DNA of 64,000 nt from Diplolepis rosae (GCA_030998225.1 JAPYXD010000746.1:2294001-2358000); one strand, 5' to 3'; counted from the stretch's first letter, positions 46,513 to 58,074 are shown. A program made the numbers and translations. Notes: a model not told the origin generated them from the sequence alone.

Positions 46513-47868
46513 CCCGTGTAGAAATTGCCCTATCTTTCATTATTTCAAGTTGGGTTCTACAACATAACCTTTATTCTTTATTCCCATTAAAATTTGATCT
46601 TATCTGAGAAAAATGGAGATTTTCTGAACACGGTCTTGAATATGATCAATACTTAAGAGGAATCAAGAACATCTAAGAAAACTTTTTGATCATTTTGACT
46701 CGAATTCGCATGTAATTATAATAATCATATGCGAGCACGCATGTGTATGTGTGTGTATCTTATTGTGTCGAGTTAATAACGATAATTCTAAAATGTATAT
46801 AAATCTTTTTATTATGTAATGTTCTTTAATTCAAAAATTTGATCGCTTTTTTTCAAAAATATTTTATTTGATAGAAAATCGATTTAATAATTAAAAGTCT
46901 TGAAAATTTTAATCAGAATCATAAATTGGGCTAAAATCTAAAAATTCGCGATTACACGGGGCCTATAGACTTCTTACACGGCACGGGAGTAGTTGAAGGT
47001 TATAAGCGCTATTTTCTTTCTCGTATTCCAAGCGTGCGCAGCCGAGAGGCTTAGTCGTTAGGTTAGTAATGCGTTAATTATAAGAAGAGAGGGTTCGAAC
47101 CCGCAGCGTCAAGAATAATTTTTAATGCCACCTAATCGAGCGTTTGTGTAGTGTGGAGAGGGGGGTGTGTGTTTGTAGGTGTGTATATAAAAATAGTAAA
47201 TTAGAGTCTACTTGAAAGTATATACAGTTTTGAAATGTACTAAGAATATTCTTCGATTCAACTACTGCTCTTATTTGATTTACCTATGTTCCTGCAGTTC
47301 ACTTAACTTCAAAAATGACACTTGGGGCCTTTACAAACTACGGAAAGTAAGTTAGAAAGTAGTCAAACCTACTGAGATTTTTTATCGGTGTACATGTAAC
47401 GAAAAAATACTGTCAATTTACTCAGAAAAATTTCCTATCTTGGAAACAGATTTTTTACTGTGAAAACAGTAAACTTAACCTTCCAAGCGAATATCCCTCC
47501 GTTGCCGTTAAACACGGTAAATATTAGAGTCGTATCTCGCATTTCCCCTGTACTTTTTCTATCAGTTCTGGAAAATCCTTTTTATTTATTATTTTCTCAG
47601 TGAGATACCTGAACAAAATTGGTCACGTGACTCTGCTTATTTTAGCCCTTAAATTCAATGCGGAGGTAATAGGGCCCTAATGGTGTCCTTTTTTGTAGGT
47701 GAGGTAGTGTAAGGGCTGACCTCACTAAACCCCCGACTAGAAAGTCTAGTAGGGTCCACCTCGACGTTGCCGACGGGGCCCAGACTAGTTTTCCACGCTA
47801 GATCCCCACTAGAGATAGGGCAAACTCGTCGGGGCCCCACTAGACCCCTATCAAAATTTCTACACGGG
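46513..47868. mobile_element. 1.36-kb TIR element with TA duplication
   Basis: Starts CCCGTGTAGAAATT and ends AATTTCTACACGGG, flanked by TA (46511-46512, 47869-47870). No transposase frame. The right end is unusually GC-rich, with repeated TAGGGCCC/GGGGCCC and CTAG motifs. It contains a tRNA-like segment. A 5'-truncated relative lies at about 51775-52841. The flanks look like an older repeat split by this insertion. Confidence 0.78.
47033..47106 (+). other. tRNA-like (SINE-type) segment inside the TIR element
   Basis: Contains an A-box-like TTAGTCGTTAGG and, about 40 bases later, a B-box GGTTCGAACCC. The diverged copy at 52016-52092 keeps the layout but its B-box is changed. It looks tRNA-derived, but a full cloverleaf could not be drawn. 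Confidence 0.4.
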
Positions 47869-47934
47869 TATTCTTCAATAAAGAGGTTCATAATATTCAG
47901 TCGACTTTCTATCCTATCCACGAGTATTATACAA

Positions 47935-48035
47935 AGTCGATGACTTTTTAAGCGACAAATTTTTTCCGTGTAAATAGCTGTCCCGTAGTCACTGGACCTG
48001 GATATTAAATTTTATAATCCATTTTTCTCAGTGTA
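47935..48035 (-). repeat. Dispersed repeat, inverted copy of 31825-32045
   Basis: Matches the outer parts of the 31.8-kb copy without its AT-rich insertion, running directly from the CAGCTATT equivalent to ACACGGAAAAAA. Confidence 0.65.
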
Positions 48036-48860
48036 TTTTAGTGTATATTAGTAATTCAAAGTGATGATTAAATAAACTGAAAATACGGGAGTGTATCATT
48101 TTATAAAATAGAAATCGTTTTAGACTTGCATTGACCCTTAATTAACAATTGGAGATATATGTTGATATTGATAGTTGGCTTCAGGGTCCAAAGTTAATAA
48201 AAACTCAAAGTTTTACATGATCAAACTTTTCGGCTTAGATCGGAGCCTTCATCAGCGATTTATTTTGGATCTAAAAAATATATAAAAGAATTTCGCTAAC
48301 TTAGGGCAACAACTTGCAACATTTAACTTAATTTTTCCAAAATTAACAATTTGTACAATCTTCAGAATGATGCTACATAAGTTTTTCAGGTTTTTCAACT
48401 CAGCTTGTTTGCAAAAATTACTGTATGAAAACAAAAAAATCAATATGTCAAAAAATGTTATTTTTTTCAAACTCTACTTTATACCAAAGAATCTTCGATT
48501 TATAATTCTGTGCAAAAAGTTTTAGAATAATTTTACACCTGCATACATAATTAAGCCAAATTGTCTGTTTATTCAAAAACAATTTCTTTCTTAAAGTATT
48601 CTATCTGAAAGCAATGCTATTCTACATTGCATAATACCAAAGGAATATTTGCACACAGTATCTTTGAAAAATCAAACTTAGACCAACTCAATGAATAGGC
48701 ACAGTACCGTATTTAGACTAAAAGGCAAAAAGGCATTAATTTATTTTTGATAGAGAATATTTCCTCCTTTGAATGATATTTTTCGCATTTTTGAGAAAAA
48801 TCCTCAAATGAATTTGGAAAAATTCCCCAAATCACATGAACTTTACTTAATTCACACGTT
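48036..48860. other. AT-rich interval, no gene found
   Basis: No gene or termini. The first GGAAAAATTCCCC-like motif of the following cluster appears near 48817. Confidence 0.5.
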
Positions 48861-48861
48861 T

Positions 48862-49172
48862 AGGGAAAATTCCCCAAAATATAAGTGATTTACTTATTCA
48901 CTAAATTTTTGGGGAATATTCCCTACTTTTTCTGGAATTTATCAATTTTTTTGGGGCAAATTCCACAATTTCTTGGGGAAAGGTATGTGTACCCTAAAAT
49001 GTGGAATTTTCCCCAATAATCGATGGGGAAAATTCCACAAAATATTAGTAATTTACTTATTCACCAAATTTTTTGGGAATATTCCCTACTTTTTCTGGAA
49101 TTTATCCATTTTTTTGGGGAAAATTCCCCAATTTCTTGGGGAAAATTGTTTTTACCCTAAAATGTGGAATTA
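48862..49172. repeat. Tandem duplication of about 160 bp rich in NF-kB-like decamers
   Basis: Two units (about 48862-49025 and 49026-49172) share TTTACTTATTCAC, CCCTACTTTTTCTGGAATTTATC and CCCTAAAATGTGGAATT. Within them at least seven palindromic motifs of the type GGGGAAAATTCCCC or GGGAATATTCCC occur, for example near 48864, 48921, 49005, 49023, 49076 and 49117. They resemble Rel/NF-kB sites. Non-coding. Confidence 0.7.
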
Positions 49173-49454
49173 TCACGTCCTGTCACCATTAACATTTATT
49201 TATTTATATTATCATAATTTTATTCGCAATAAAACATGCATAAACGATATGTTTTGGAAGGTATTAATTATACAAAATAAAATGTACGGTAGTTAAATTG
49301 TAATAGGGAGAGAGAAATAGTAAGCTTATAAATAGACAACGCTTATGAATGAAACGTCGAAACCCTGACAAAGGTATGAACGAGAGAACCCCATCGGAAC
49401 GCGCTAAATAAACAAGAATATCGACCGGGGCAGCAAAACAGAGAAATTAAAAAG

Positions 49455-50745
49455 CTACACGGAGAAATATAGTTGAAGTAATTTTACTCAACTTCCGATC
49501 AAATTTGGGACATAAGGACAAGTTAGAAGTTATTTAGAAGTTATTTAGTAGTATCTCTGTATTTATTTGTGATATATTAAATGTTCGAAAATTAATCAAA
49601 GTTGAGTAAAATTCAGAAGTGTAGGGTGAAGTATGAAAGCGTGCATTAAAAATTTTTAAATATATATATTATTACTCGTAGTATAACCATAAAAAACCAA
49701 TCTTTTATTAAATCACAAAAATAGTAGAGCTTTCCGTTCATTCTACTCTACGCTTCAATCGAGAGTTGAGTAAACCGTGAATCGCAAGATTTATTCCAAC
49801 AGCTACATCTATTCACGCAGGAACGAATGAAAGTAATCTGCGCCTTGGACACACATAAAACATTTTTAATTTCAAAAACTTTAATTCTTAAAATTAAATT
49901 GATATTATGAAAATTTAAACAAAAAAAAGTTCTTTTTTTTTTAGTTTCACTAAACTTTATACGTTGTTATAATAAAAATCTATACTAAATGTAATTTAAT
50001 AATTATATTATATATATATCAATAATCATAGTTATAATAATTGATTAATTATATTAATTTTTAAAAATATTTTGTTAATCATTTATGAAAAAAGTTGATT
50101 TATTTTTACTTGAGTAAGGCTAAAAAATTTTATTGACGGCACTTACTCTCACAAGCTCTGAATAATTCATGCAATCACTATATAAAAAAGTTCCAAATTT
50201 TATATCTTAGCATTGTAAGCGAGCGTGTGCGTGATTCGACGAAAGCGTATCGTACTATATATAAGTGTAGTTATTAGGTTTATATATGTAAGGTTATATG
50301 TTTAAGTGAATTTGAAATATGATTGGCTACGTCTGAATGGTGTGAATGTATTTGTAAGTTGTTTATGTATATACCGGATGACTATTGGCAGGCTCGAGGT
50401 AAGAATTTTTTTTTATTTGAGACAACCATACCATTGCCAGTTCAAATAATACGCCCGATGCTCATTTTACCCAACTACGGTTTGAAGCACCTCAAGCGTC
50501 GGTGATATACTTATACATTTCATGTTAACCCACTGACGCATGTTGGTGCCCTGTCGTCGATAACGTTTTACTCAACTCCTTACTATTCCCTATGTAACGC
50601 TTATTGTTATTCACTTTGGGTGAATTAGGTATATATCAAATTGATTTTACCCGACTAGGATTTAATAGATGTTCAAATGTCCTTATGTCCCAAGTTTAAT
50701 CGACAGAGTTGAGTAAAATTACTTCAACTATTTTTCTCCGTGTAG
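49455..50745. mobile_element. 1.29-kb element with TIRs of about 70 bp
   Basis: Left end CTACACGGAGAAATATAGTT and right end (reversed) CTACACGGAGAAAAATAGTT; the match continues through GAAGTAATTTTACTCAACT to GGGACATAAGGACA. No transposase frame. The CTACACGG tip resembles the end of the CCCGTGTAG family, suggesting related mobilisers. The target duplication is not clear. Confidence 0.75.
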
Positions 50746-51168
50746 TTGATCTGAAAAGAAGGAACGTCGGGAAAACCAGAGGAGAAAAATTATTCGAACA
50801 TATTCTTCCCCTTTTTTCTTGTTCAATATACGAAAAGCCAAGCAAATCAGTCACGTGCCAAGGTCAGGGAAGCATCAACCAGAGGCTGATAAAAATATCC
50901 AAGCCAAAACCAGTATTGATAGAAAAATGGCGACCAGGACCACTATCGATCGAAAATTGCCTATAAAATATTAGAGCACAGTTCTCCAAATTGGATCGCT
51001 ACAAAAATCATAGGATTTCCAAAAAGTCAGTCAACTAAATGAATATCTAGCAAAAACTGATAGGGGCGCTGTTAGCACCCGATTAGTATTTCTAGACTAG
51101 AAAGAACTGATAGGGGCCCTGTCAGGTGCCAGTGCGGAATTCCTTGTTTCGCTTCAGTATGGAAAATC
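50746..51168. other. Interval with no gene recognised
   Basis: Two short GATAGGGGC-containing patches near 51060 and 51107 resemble the GC-rich right end of the 46.5-kb element. Confidence 0.4.
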
Positions 51169-51470
51169 TATTTATGTGCCACCGACGCGCAAACTCGTTT
51201 TTTCATTATAGTTAACAGTAGCGCAATGTAGTATATTGCGCTACAGAGAAATGAAATGTAAAAATTGAACTGCGCATGCGCCTATAGCCATGCAACGGAG
51301 GACAATCTTCTTATTTTTCTTCTTCTTCGTGCAGTGTTAGCACCTTATTGAAAAAGCCTTGTACATTTTAACTGCGCATGCGTTTATTAAAATCCATTAC
51401 TACTACACAAGATCGATAAAATCAAAATGGCCAGGACTAGTCGTGACATATCAAGTGTAATGCTAGCACC
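51169..51470 (+). repeat. Relative of the 26.5-kb TIR element, right end missing
   Basis: Same order of blocks as 26492-26790 (TTTATGTGCC, AACTCGTTTTT, AACTGCGCATGCG, ACTACTACACAAGATCGA) at moderate identity; the right TIR is absent. Confidence 0.65.
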
Positions 51471-51774
51471 GCAAACAATAAGCGGTAGTAGTTACTACAT
51501 AAGAGTAGTTAGAAAAACAAACTAGTGATAAGTAAATAAGTGTATTATTTTTTTAAATAGTACTTCATTAGTTGAAATTACTTATTACGAACTTGAATGC
51601 ATAATTTCGTTATGCGATAATATTCTGGATTCAAAAGTTTCATCATAGTTTTGGAATTAAAGAAACTCAAATTTTTCAGATTTAGAGCATACGTTGATTT
51701 TACTCTTGAAAACAAAAATTAAAGGAGTCGTAACCTGTATAAAGTATCACTAATATACAATAATAAAAATAATT

Positions 51775-52841
51775 ACTTCTAAAATGTATATAAATCTTTA
51801 TATTATATAATGTTCTTTAATTCAAAAATTTGATCTGTTTCTTTCAAAAATATTTCATTTTATAGAAAATCGATTTAATAATTTAAAATTTTAATCAGAA
51901 TCATAAATTGGCATAAACTTTAAAAATTCCCGATTACACGGGGCCCATACACTTCTTACACGGCCCTGCAGTAGTTGCAGGTTATAAGCGTTATTTTCTT
52001 TCTTGTATTCCAAGCGTGCGCAGCAGAGAGGCTTAGTCGTTAGGTTAGTAATGCATTAATTATAAGTAGAGAGGTTTCGAACCAGCCAGCGTTAAAAATA
52101 ATTTTTAATACCACCTAAACGAGTGTTTGTGTAGAGAAGAATGGGGTGGGGGCGGGGGGGGGTGTTTATAGGTGTGCATATAAAAATAGTAAGTTAGAGT
52201 CTACTTGAAAGTAAATACAGTTTTGAAATGTACTAAGAATATTCATCGATTCAACTACTCCTCTTATTTGATTTACCCCTATGTTCCTGTAGTTCACTTA
52301 ACTTCAAAAATGACACTGGGGCCTTTACCAACTACAGAAAGTAAGTTTAAAAGTAGTCAAACCTACTGAGATTTTTTTTCGGTGTACGTGTAACGAAAAA
52401 GTACTGTCAATTTACTCAGAAAAAATTTCCTATCTTGGAAACAGATTTTTTACTGTGAAAACAGTAAAATTAACCTTCCGTTAGGAACGGTAAATATTAG
52501 AGTCTTAACTCGAATTTTCCCTGTACTTTTTCTCTCAGTGTGAAAAATCCTTTTTATTTCTTATTTTCTCAGTGAGATACCAGAAAAAAATTGGTCACGA
52601 GACTCTGCTGATAAATGCCCTTAAATTCAATGCGGAGGTCTAATAGGGCCCTCATGGTGTCCGTTTTTATAGGTAGGGTAGTGTAAGGGCTGACCTCACT
52701 AAATCCCTACTAAAAAGTCTAGTAGGGCCCACCTTGACGTTACCGACGGGGCCCTGACTAATTTTCCACGCTAGATCCCGACTAGAGATAGGGCAAACTC
52801 CTCGGAGCCCCACTAGATCCCTATCAAAATTTCTACACGGG
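51775..52841 (+). repeat. 5'-truncated copy of the 46.5-kb TIR element
   Basis: Aligns with about 46785-47868, including the tRNA-like part, a G run near 52151 and the same GC-rich right end finishing TTTCTACACGGG. Confidence 0.75.
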
Positions 52842-53867
52842 ACTCGATAACTCTCGATAGAATTATAGAATTGAATTGAGCTTGGTCACACTTTATCGGG
52901 GCCACAAAAGTAAGGACAAGTTCGTTAACCAGCCACATCCAACCAAAATTGAGAAAACTAGACCATTTTTTGTGTTTTTAAAAAAATCAAAAATTCCAAT
53001 ACTGGTTTTTGATAGTGCTGATAAATCTCTACTGATTATCTTCATAACATTTTGCAATTAAACCAAAATTAGAAATGTTACATCATGTTAAAACTTGAAA
53101 AAAGTAAATATCAAAATTTCATTTTCCAGTTAAATTATACGAGATATGAAAAAAAGTTATCACACTAATGTATTTTCCACATCAAGATAAAAAAAAACGT
53201 ACAATTGTAGAGTTGTTAGTTTCAAAAAGATTTACAATTTTTGTCTCACATAGTTTCTGATAAAACATATATTTTTCGTTTCAATCCCAAAAATATGATT
53301 CAAATTAAAAAAATCCATTTTTTAGACAAAATGTGTGTGATACAAAAAAAATGTTTAGATCGAAAATTATTTGTCTGAATGAGGTCTACAAATTCTTATT
53401 AAGACATCTCTCGACAGGATGTATATTTTATGTTTTGATTTTAAATATTGAAAAAATTCCATTTTTTTCACCAAAATATGTGAGATACGAAATGAGCGTT
53501 GTTCTGCAAAATCGTTTCCTTAAATAAAGTCGATGATTGTTTTTCCTTTTCGAGATATTTGGAAGAAAATGAATTATTTAAAGCATGTAATTTATTAAAA
53601 AGTTATACTGAAATGTATACGGAAAATCGAGCGCGAAGCGCGAGTGTCATGATAAGAATGTGTTCCTTAAGGCCGATAGAGCCTTAAGTAAATTGAATTT
53701 CCTGTTTCACTTAAACTGAAAAACAAATTTAGTGAACTTGGGAAAATATTTAATTCACATCATCTCTAATATTATAAAATTGGTTTGAGCTTCAGTATTG
53801 AATTATAACAAATAAACTTAAATGTATGCGAAGAGCATAAAACTGCATAAGACTGCTGAATACGGAT
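52842..53867. other. AT-rich interval, no gene found
   Basis: Contains a small GCGCGAAGCGC palindrome near 53631 like the one after the next LINE. No coding feature. Confidence 0.5.
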
Positions 53868-55702
53868 ACTAAACTAAACAAGCAGACGCGGACAATGTTC
53901 CAGGGATGGTCCCGAAGGAATAACCCCCAAGCCAAGGTGTTAACTACCGTGCTGAAGGCTGCATGGCACCAGGGACTGGTGTCTCACACGGTGTCTCTAG
54001 GAAACCAGGCCACCTCCTAGAGTATTGAGGCCTTACCCCTGCATGCGGAGCTCTGCAGGGGCGGACCGAATACTTCCCTAGCTAATCGTGGGAATTATAA
54101 TGAAGTTTCAAAAATTAAATAAAAGTATGTGTGAGGAGACGTTTGGAGGTGAATTTGACGTGACGGAGGAGACGCCGAATCCTTTCGAAACCGATAAGTC
54201 CCAGGTACGGCAGTACCGGGACTGGCTTCACGTGAGGAACGAGAAGCAGTTGGAGATCCTGAAGAAGGTGGAATCGGCCCTGGAGAAGATGGAGAGCTTC
54301 TCCAGGACCAAGAAGAATATGCACCTTCCTATCAGGGACGGAATTCAGGAGGCGAAGAAGGAGTTCGGGGCGCTGCGGTATGATATAGAGGATACCGTCT
54401 ACTACCTCGACTCCTTCGAGTACCTGATGCGCGGTCTAATGGTGAAAAGAATCAAGGAGGTGAAACCACCCAAAAACAAGGGAGTAGTTGACGAGGGCGG
54501 CGAAACCCTCCCACAGCCGGCGGCCAGGTGCACACCGGACACTCACAAACGGCGTAGAGAGCCGACTGTAAGTCCGGAGGTGCCTGTGGTCACAAAACCA
54601 ATGGAGAAGAGGCCTAAAGCCTCCAAAAAGGAAGAGGAGTGGGTAATTGTCCCCAGCAAGAAGGACCTCCGGAAGAAGAGAGAACAGAAGCCTTGCAAGA
54701 CGCCGGAACAACCTCGCCGTGCGCGCCCAGAAGCGGTGCTCATCAAACCAGCGCAAGAGATGAGCGACGCTACCATCCTGCGCGAACTTAAGAAGCGCGT
54801 CAACCCTGACGAACTGGGCGCCACAGTCCAGGGGATCAGGGAGACGCGCTCCAAGGACTTGCTAGTAGAAATTAAATGTTCCGCAAAAGGCAGAGGGAGG
54901 CTGGGCACTGCCTTTAAAGAGGTAATTGGAGCCAGGGGGACGGTTCAACATCTCATCCCCCGGATCGAGGTCGAGATCGTCGACCTGGAACCCACTATCG
55001 AAGCGAAAGACGTCGAAGATGCCGTCAGAAGCCTCTTCGACGAAGAACCGGAGCTGGAGTTAAGGGTGCCTCTAAGTAAGACACCCTATAGAGGTAACCG
55101 GAAGGCGTATGTGCTTCTAGAGGAGGCAAGGGCTCTGAAGTGTCTCAAGGGGGCCCACATCAAGATCGGGTGGGTCTCCTGCAGAGTTGGCAGGAAAAAG
55201 GAGGTGAACCGGTGCTTCCGCTGCCTTGGCTTTGGCCACATAGCGGCGGACTGCCGAGGGCCAGACCGCAGCAGGTGCAGCTGGAGATGCGGCGAGGAGG
55301 GGCATCTTGCGGGTTCCTGCATCGGGAAGCCGAGGTGCTTCCTCTGTGCCGCAAGGAAGGAAAAGCCCCGGAATGACCACATACCGGGGACTATGCGTTG
55401 CGCAGCCTTTCGGGAGTCAGCCCCGAATAGGAAGCCTTAGGAAGGCCGCCATGGAGAGAAGAACTAGAGGAGTAATTCCAGCAACATAGATGAAGAAGCG
55501 AGGATAGGCTTACATCGCCTGAAGATGGCCCCCACCCTGAAGTAATGCCTAACGGCGGTTCCGGGGTGGGATTCCAAGGCCTAGAGACAGGGAGGGAGTT
55601 TTAGTGGGTAGGGCTGCGTGAGCAGCAGAGTCCCACACACCAGGGGTGCACGCAGTCCCCTTAACGGTGCATAAAGCATTTCTGCCTTCCTCAAAAAAAA
55701 AA
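53868..55702 (+). mobile_element. ORF1-only non-LTR retrotransposon (R1-like)
   Basis: GC-rich block containing a 5' leader of about 220 bp, an intact ORF1 (54088-55440), about 250 bp of 3' UTR and a terminal A run (55693-55702). There is no endonuclease or RT frame between ORF1 and the tail, although relatives need both. Either ORF2 was deleted or this is a non-autonomous subfamily. Confidence 0.72.
54088..55440 (+). CDS. ORF1 (gag-like) protein of an R1-clade LINE
   Basis: 450 residues, open. Binds element RNA and forms the RNP in R1-clade LINEs (family knowledge). N-terminal part (residues about 45-125) is helical and charged; the middle (130-240) is Pro/Lys/Arg-rich and disordered; about 240-370 is the gag-like fold (EIVDLEPTIEAKDVEDAV, then KIGWVSCRV). 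Zinc knuckles follow: CFRCLGFGHIAADC is canonical C-X2-C-X4-H-X4-C; the second, CSWRCGEEGHLAGSC, has C-X3-C, one residue more than the R1 relative at 63.4 kb; a third Cys/His group begins CFLC. Codon use is GC-rich, unlike the host flank. An earlier start is blocked by upstream stops. Confidence 0.85.
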   Translation: MGIIMKFQKLNKSMCEETFGGEFDVTEETPNPFETDKSQVRQYRDWLHVRNEKQLEILKKVESALEKMESFSRTKKNMHLPIRDGIQEAKKEFGALRYDIEDTVYYLDSFEYLMRGLMVKRIKEVKPPKNKGVVDEGGETLPQPAARCTPDTHKRRREPTVSPEVPVVTKPMEKRPKASKKEEEWVIVPSKKDLRKKREQKPCKTPEQPRRARPEAVLIKPAQEMSDATILRELKKRVNPDELGATVQGIRETRSKDLLVEIKCSAKGRGRLGTAFKEVIGARGTVQHLIPRIEVEIVDLEPTIEAKDVEDAVRSLFDEEPELELRVPLSKTPYRGNRKAYVLLEEARALKCLKGAHIKIGWVSCRVGRKKEVNRCFRCLGFGHIAADCRGPDRSRCSWRCGEEGHLAGSCIGKPRCFLCAARKEKPRNDHIPGTMRCAAFRESAPNRKP

Positions 55703-56225
55703 CTTGCGAGCGAAGCAAGCGATGAGAATGTGCCCGCGAAGCGGGCACAGTTTTTTAAAAGGGTCTGTTTTTCCACAGAAAGATTTTAAATTATTATTAT
55801 ATGTTACGAATTTTGGTTCAGAAATTAACTTGTTAGATTATGCGTGATAGTAAACATCAGACAACTCTCTGAAACATTCATCCGAAGTTACACACGTGTT
55901 TCTTATACTAAGTTCCTTTATTTCCTATAGGTTTTTCTCTATGTATGAGAATACTAATAAAGTTTATATCAAATTGTTTAATTCTCTCACCTTACACTAG
56001 TGCGAATTCGAACCAGTAAAATTTTCAAGTTGCTCAGAACAATTTTTTTATAACCTAATATATTTTTTTCGACAATTTAAATTGCACTTTTTTCATCCAT
56101 AAATCAGCTGCTGAAATCGTGAAATCCCAATTCGTACCTGTGTACAGTTTATGGGTGCTGGAATAAAGTGTACGGTGAGACGGATAAACTACATTAAGTA
56201 TTTTTATTTGTAATTATATAAATAG
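55703..56225. other. Interval with no gene recognised
   Basis: Begins with two short palindromes (GCGAGCGAAGCAAGCG, GCCCGCGAAGCGGGC at about 55706-55748), then AT-rich sequence leading to a plausible splice acceptor near 56225. Confidence 0.4.
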
Positions 56226-56588
56226 GAATGAAGCTGCAGCTGCAAGGCACCCATATGCAAGCAAACGAGCAAGTATACATAGGTGGAAGAAGACGGTGGT
56301 GCCTCCTTTCCCCACCTCCCTTTCTCATTTCAATGAAATTTTGAAGATGGATCATTGGAAACCGTATCTTCAATACATGGGAAAGAAAATGTCGTCGTCA
56401 ACTACTGTACTCCAGGCTACTCTAGTTAAAGCATTCGATATGTCCAGGTCATTATTATTTTATAATAACGACCTGCTTGTTAACATCAAAAACACAATGG
56501 AGATATATATCGACGGCACGTTTAAATCGAGGCCTAGAGTACCAGGAGTGTATCAGTTGTTGACTTTCATTGCAATGAAAAGCGTCCA
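56226..56588 (+). pseudogene. MULE-type transposase exon fragment
   Basis: Frame of about 121 codons from an AG at 56224-56225 to a GTAATA donor-like site after KSVQ. It includes RHPYASKRASIHRW and then MEIYIDGTFKSRPRVPGVYQLLTFIAM, the characteristic start of a MULE (Mutator-like) transposase core, where the Asp of DGTF is the first catalytic acid. The rest of the core (second D, CxxH, E) is absent downstream, which is AT-rich sequence and a TA microsatellite. Upstream FLYWCH or other zinc domain not seen. A fragment of a transposase or of a MULE-derived gene. Confidence 0.6.
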
Positions 56589-56592
56589 GGTA

Positions 56593-56616
56593 ATATATAT
56601 ATATATATATATATAT
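56593..56616. repeat. TA microsatellite
   Basis: Uninterrupted TA dinucleotide run directly after the MULE-like exon. Confidence 0.9.
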
Positions 56617-56649
56617 ATAGTAATTTTTTACGTACTACTAGGGGCAAAA

Positions 56650-57320
56650 ACTAAAGTAAATTTTGTTATAAAATGAAAATTTTTTATTTATTTATCCAAA
56701 TCAATTTCATCCCCTTCAAAGTAATCCTCTTCCGTTTACTTTCACGCTTTACTTGACTTTCTCTATACCGATTTATAAATTCCTTGACCTGTAGCGACCC
56801 CGGAAAGTGTAAACAAAAATAAAAACTGTTTTATTCCTTTAAAATTTGAATTTTAATAAATTGATATATGATTTTTAATATAATTATTACGTGTATAGTA
56901 TATACATTTTATTGCATAATAAAGGATTTTATATATATTCTGTAATTACATAGATAATATAAATTCAAGTATAAAGTTAATTTAAGATTATTAGTATTCA
57001 TCAGTGTATTAAATTCAAAATGAATCTAACCTCAAATTTCAACAGTGTATAATTTTAATATCTTAACAGTGAAACTGTTCTTAGGATCTTTTTGATACAA
57101 ATATATTTATATTAGTGAGTGCCTCTTATTTAACTATAAAGGTACTCAAAATATTGATAAATAATTATTTAAAACATAAATTCTCAAAATTCCCTTTATA
57201 TTTTCTTATATTCTATGAATTCTGTAATATTCTTGGTTATATTACTTGAACTTAAATTCTCGAAAATTTAAGAACTCTATAATTTTATCTTTTATCGTTA
57301 AAACTAAAAAAAAACATATT
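56650..57320. other. AT-rich interval, no gene found
   Basis: No repeat or coding feature recognised. Confidence 0.5.
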
Positions 57321-57321
57321 A

Positions 57322-57560
57322 CCTGTCTTTGAAGGCAGTGCAGTGGTTCATCAATTTTCATGACTCCGCCGTCAGGATTGAATATTTGTTAGAGTGAGAT
57401 AAAAGTAGTTGTGTTCAATTTTGATACCTTCAATCCCAAAATGTACCACAGAATCATAATAAAAACAATTCAAATGTCTTTTATGCTCTTCTTATTCTTA
57501 TTATTATGAGGTCAGCGAATGGTCAACGGATTTGCTGCCCGTTTATTGGACTGGATCCGC
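57322..57560. repeat. Truncated copy of the 10.5-11.1-kb palindromic module
   Basis: Shares CAGTGCAGTGGTTCA, the TTAGAGTGAGA spacer motif, CAGAATCATAAT and GAGGTCAGCGAATGGTCA with 10.68-11.06 kb, followed by the same GCTAGGG sequence. The left part is lost. Confidence 0.65.
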
Positions 57561-58074
57561 TAGGGGTGTTATTTATTGCTAGTTTACAAACTTGGTAACA
57601 TATAGCCCACCATGTATATAGACATTAATTTATAAAACTTGAAATAAAAAAGCTTGCATGAAATATTATTACTTTTAAAACTCAAACTAAAAGCCATGGG
57701 TAATATGAACTCCAGAGTAATTTATATATTAACTCATTTCAGCAAGATAACTTTTTTGAAAACAACAAATGTTTTTGCAAAATTGGAAAATATAAAAAAA
57801 GAAATTTATAGTAAACTTCTATTAACTTCGTTTTGGTAATAACATCATAAGTTTTTAAAAATTCACTTACCGATTTTCTGACCCGATAGTAGAAAAAAAA
57901 CATTTCTTCTTTTAAGTACTAGAAAATAATTTTAACGACTTTAATTTATTTCAGAAAATCTTGTTTAAGTATTGGCTACGTTCCAGAGAAACATCATGAT
58001 CATCAGCTCGGGAAACCAATAGTGAAACCACTATTGGCCCGAGGTTTGATGAAGGAAATAGATCCAATCTTAAT

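Noticed and set aside
47033..47106. Functional tRNA gene
   Set aside because: A and B box-like motifs exist but the acceptor and anticodon stems do not fold convincingly, and the segment repeats inside a mobile element.
47655..47921. 88-codon minus-strand frame as a gene
   Set aside because: It covers the GC-rich end of the TIR element and is broken in the related copy at 52.7 kb.
54436..55382. Minus-strand frames over the ORF1 at 54-55.4 kb
   Set aside because: Shadows of the plus-strand gag-like ORF1 with its CCHC knuckles.
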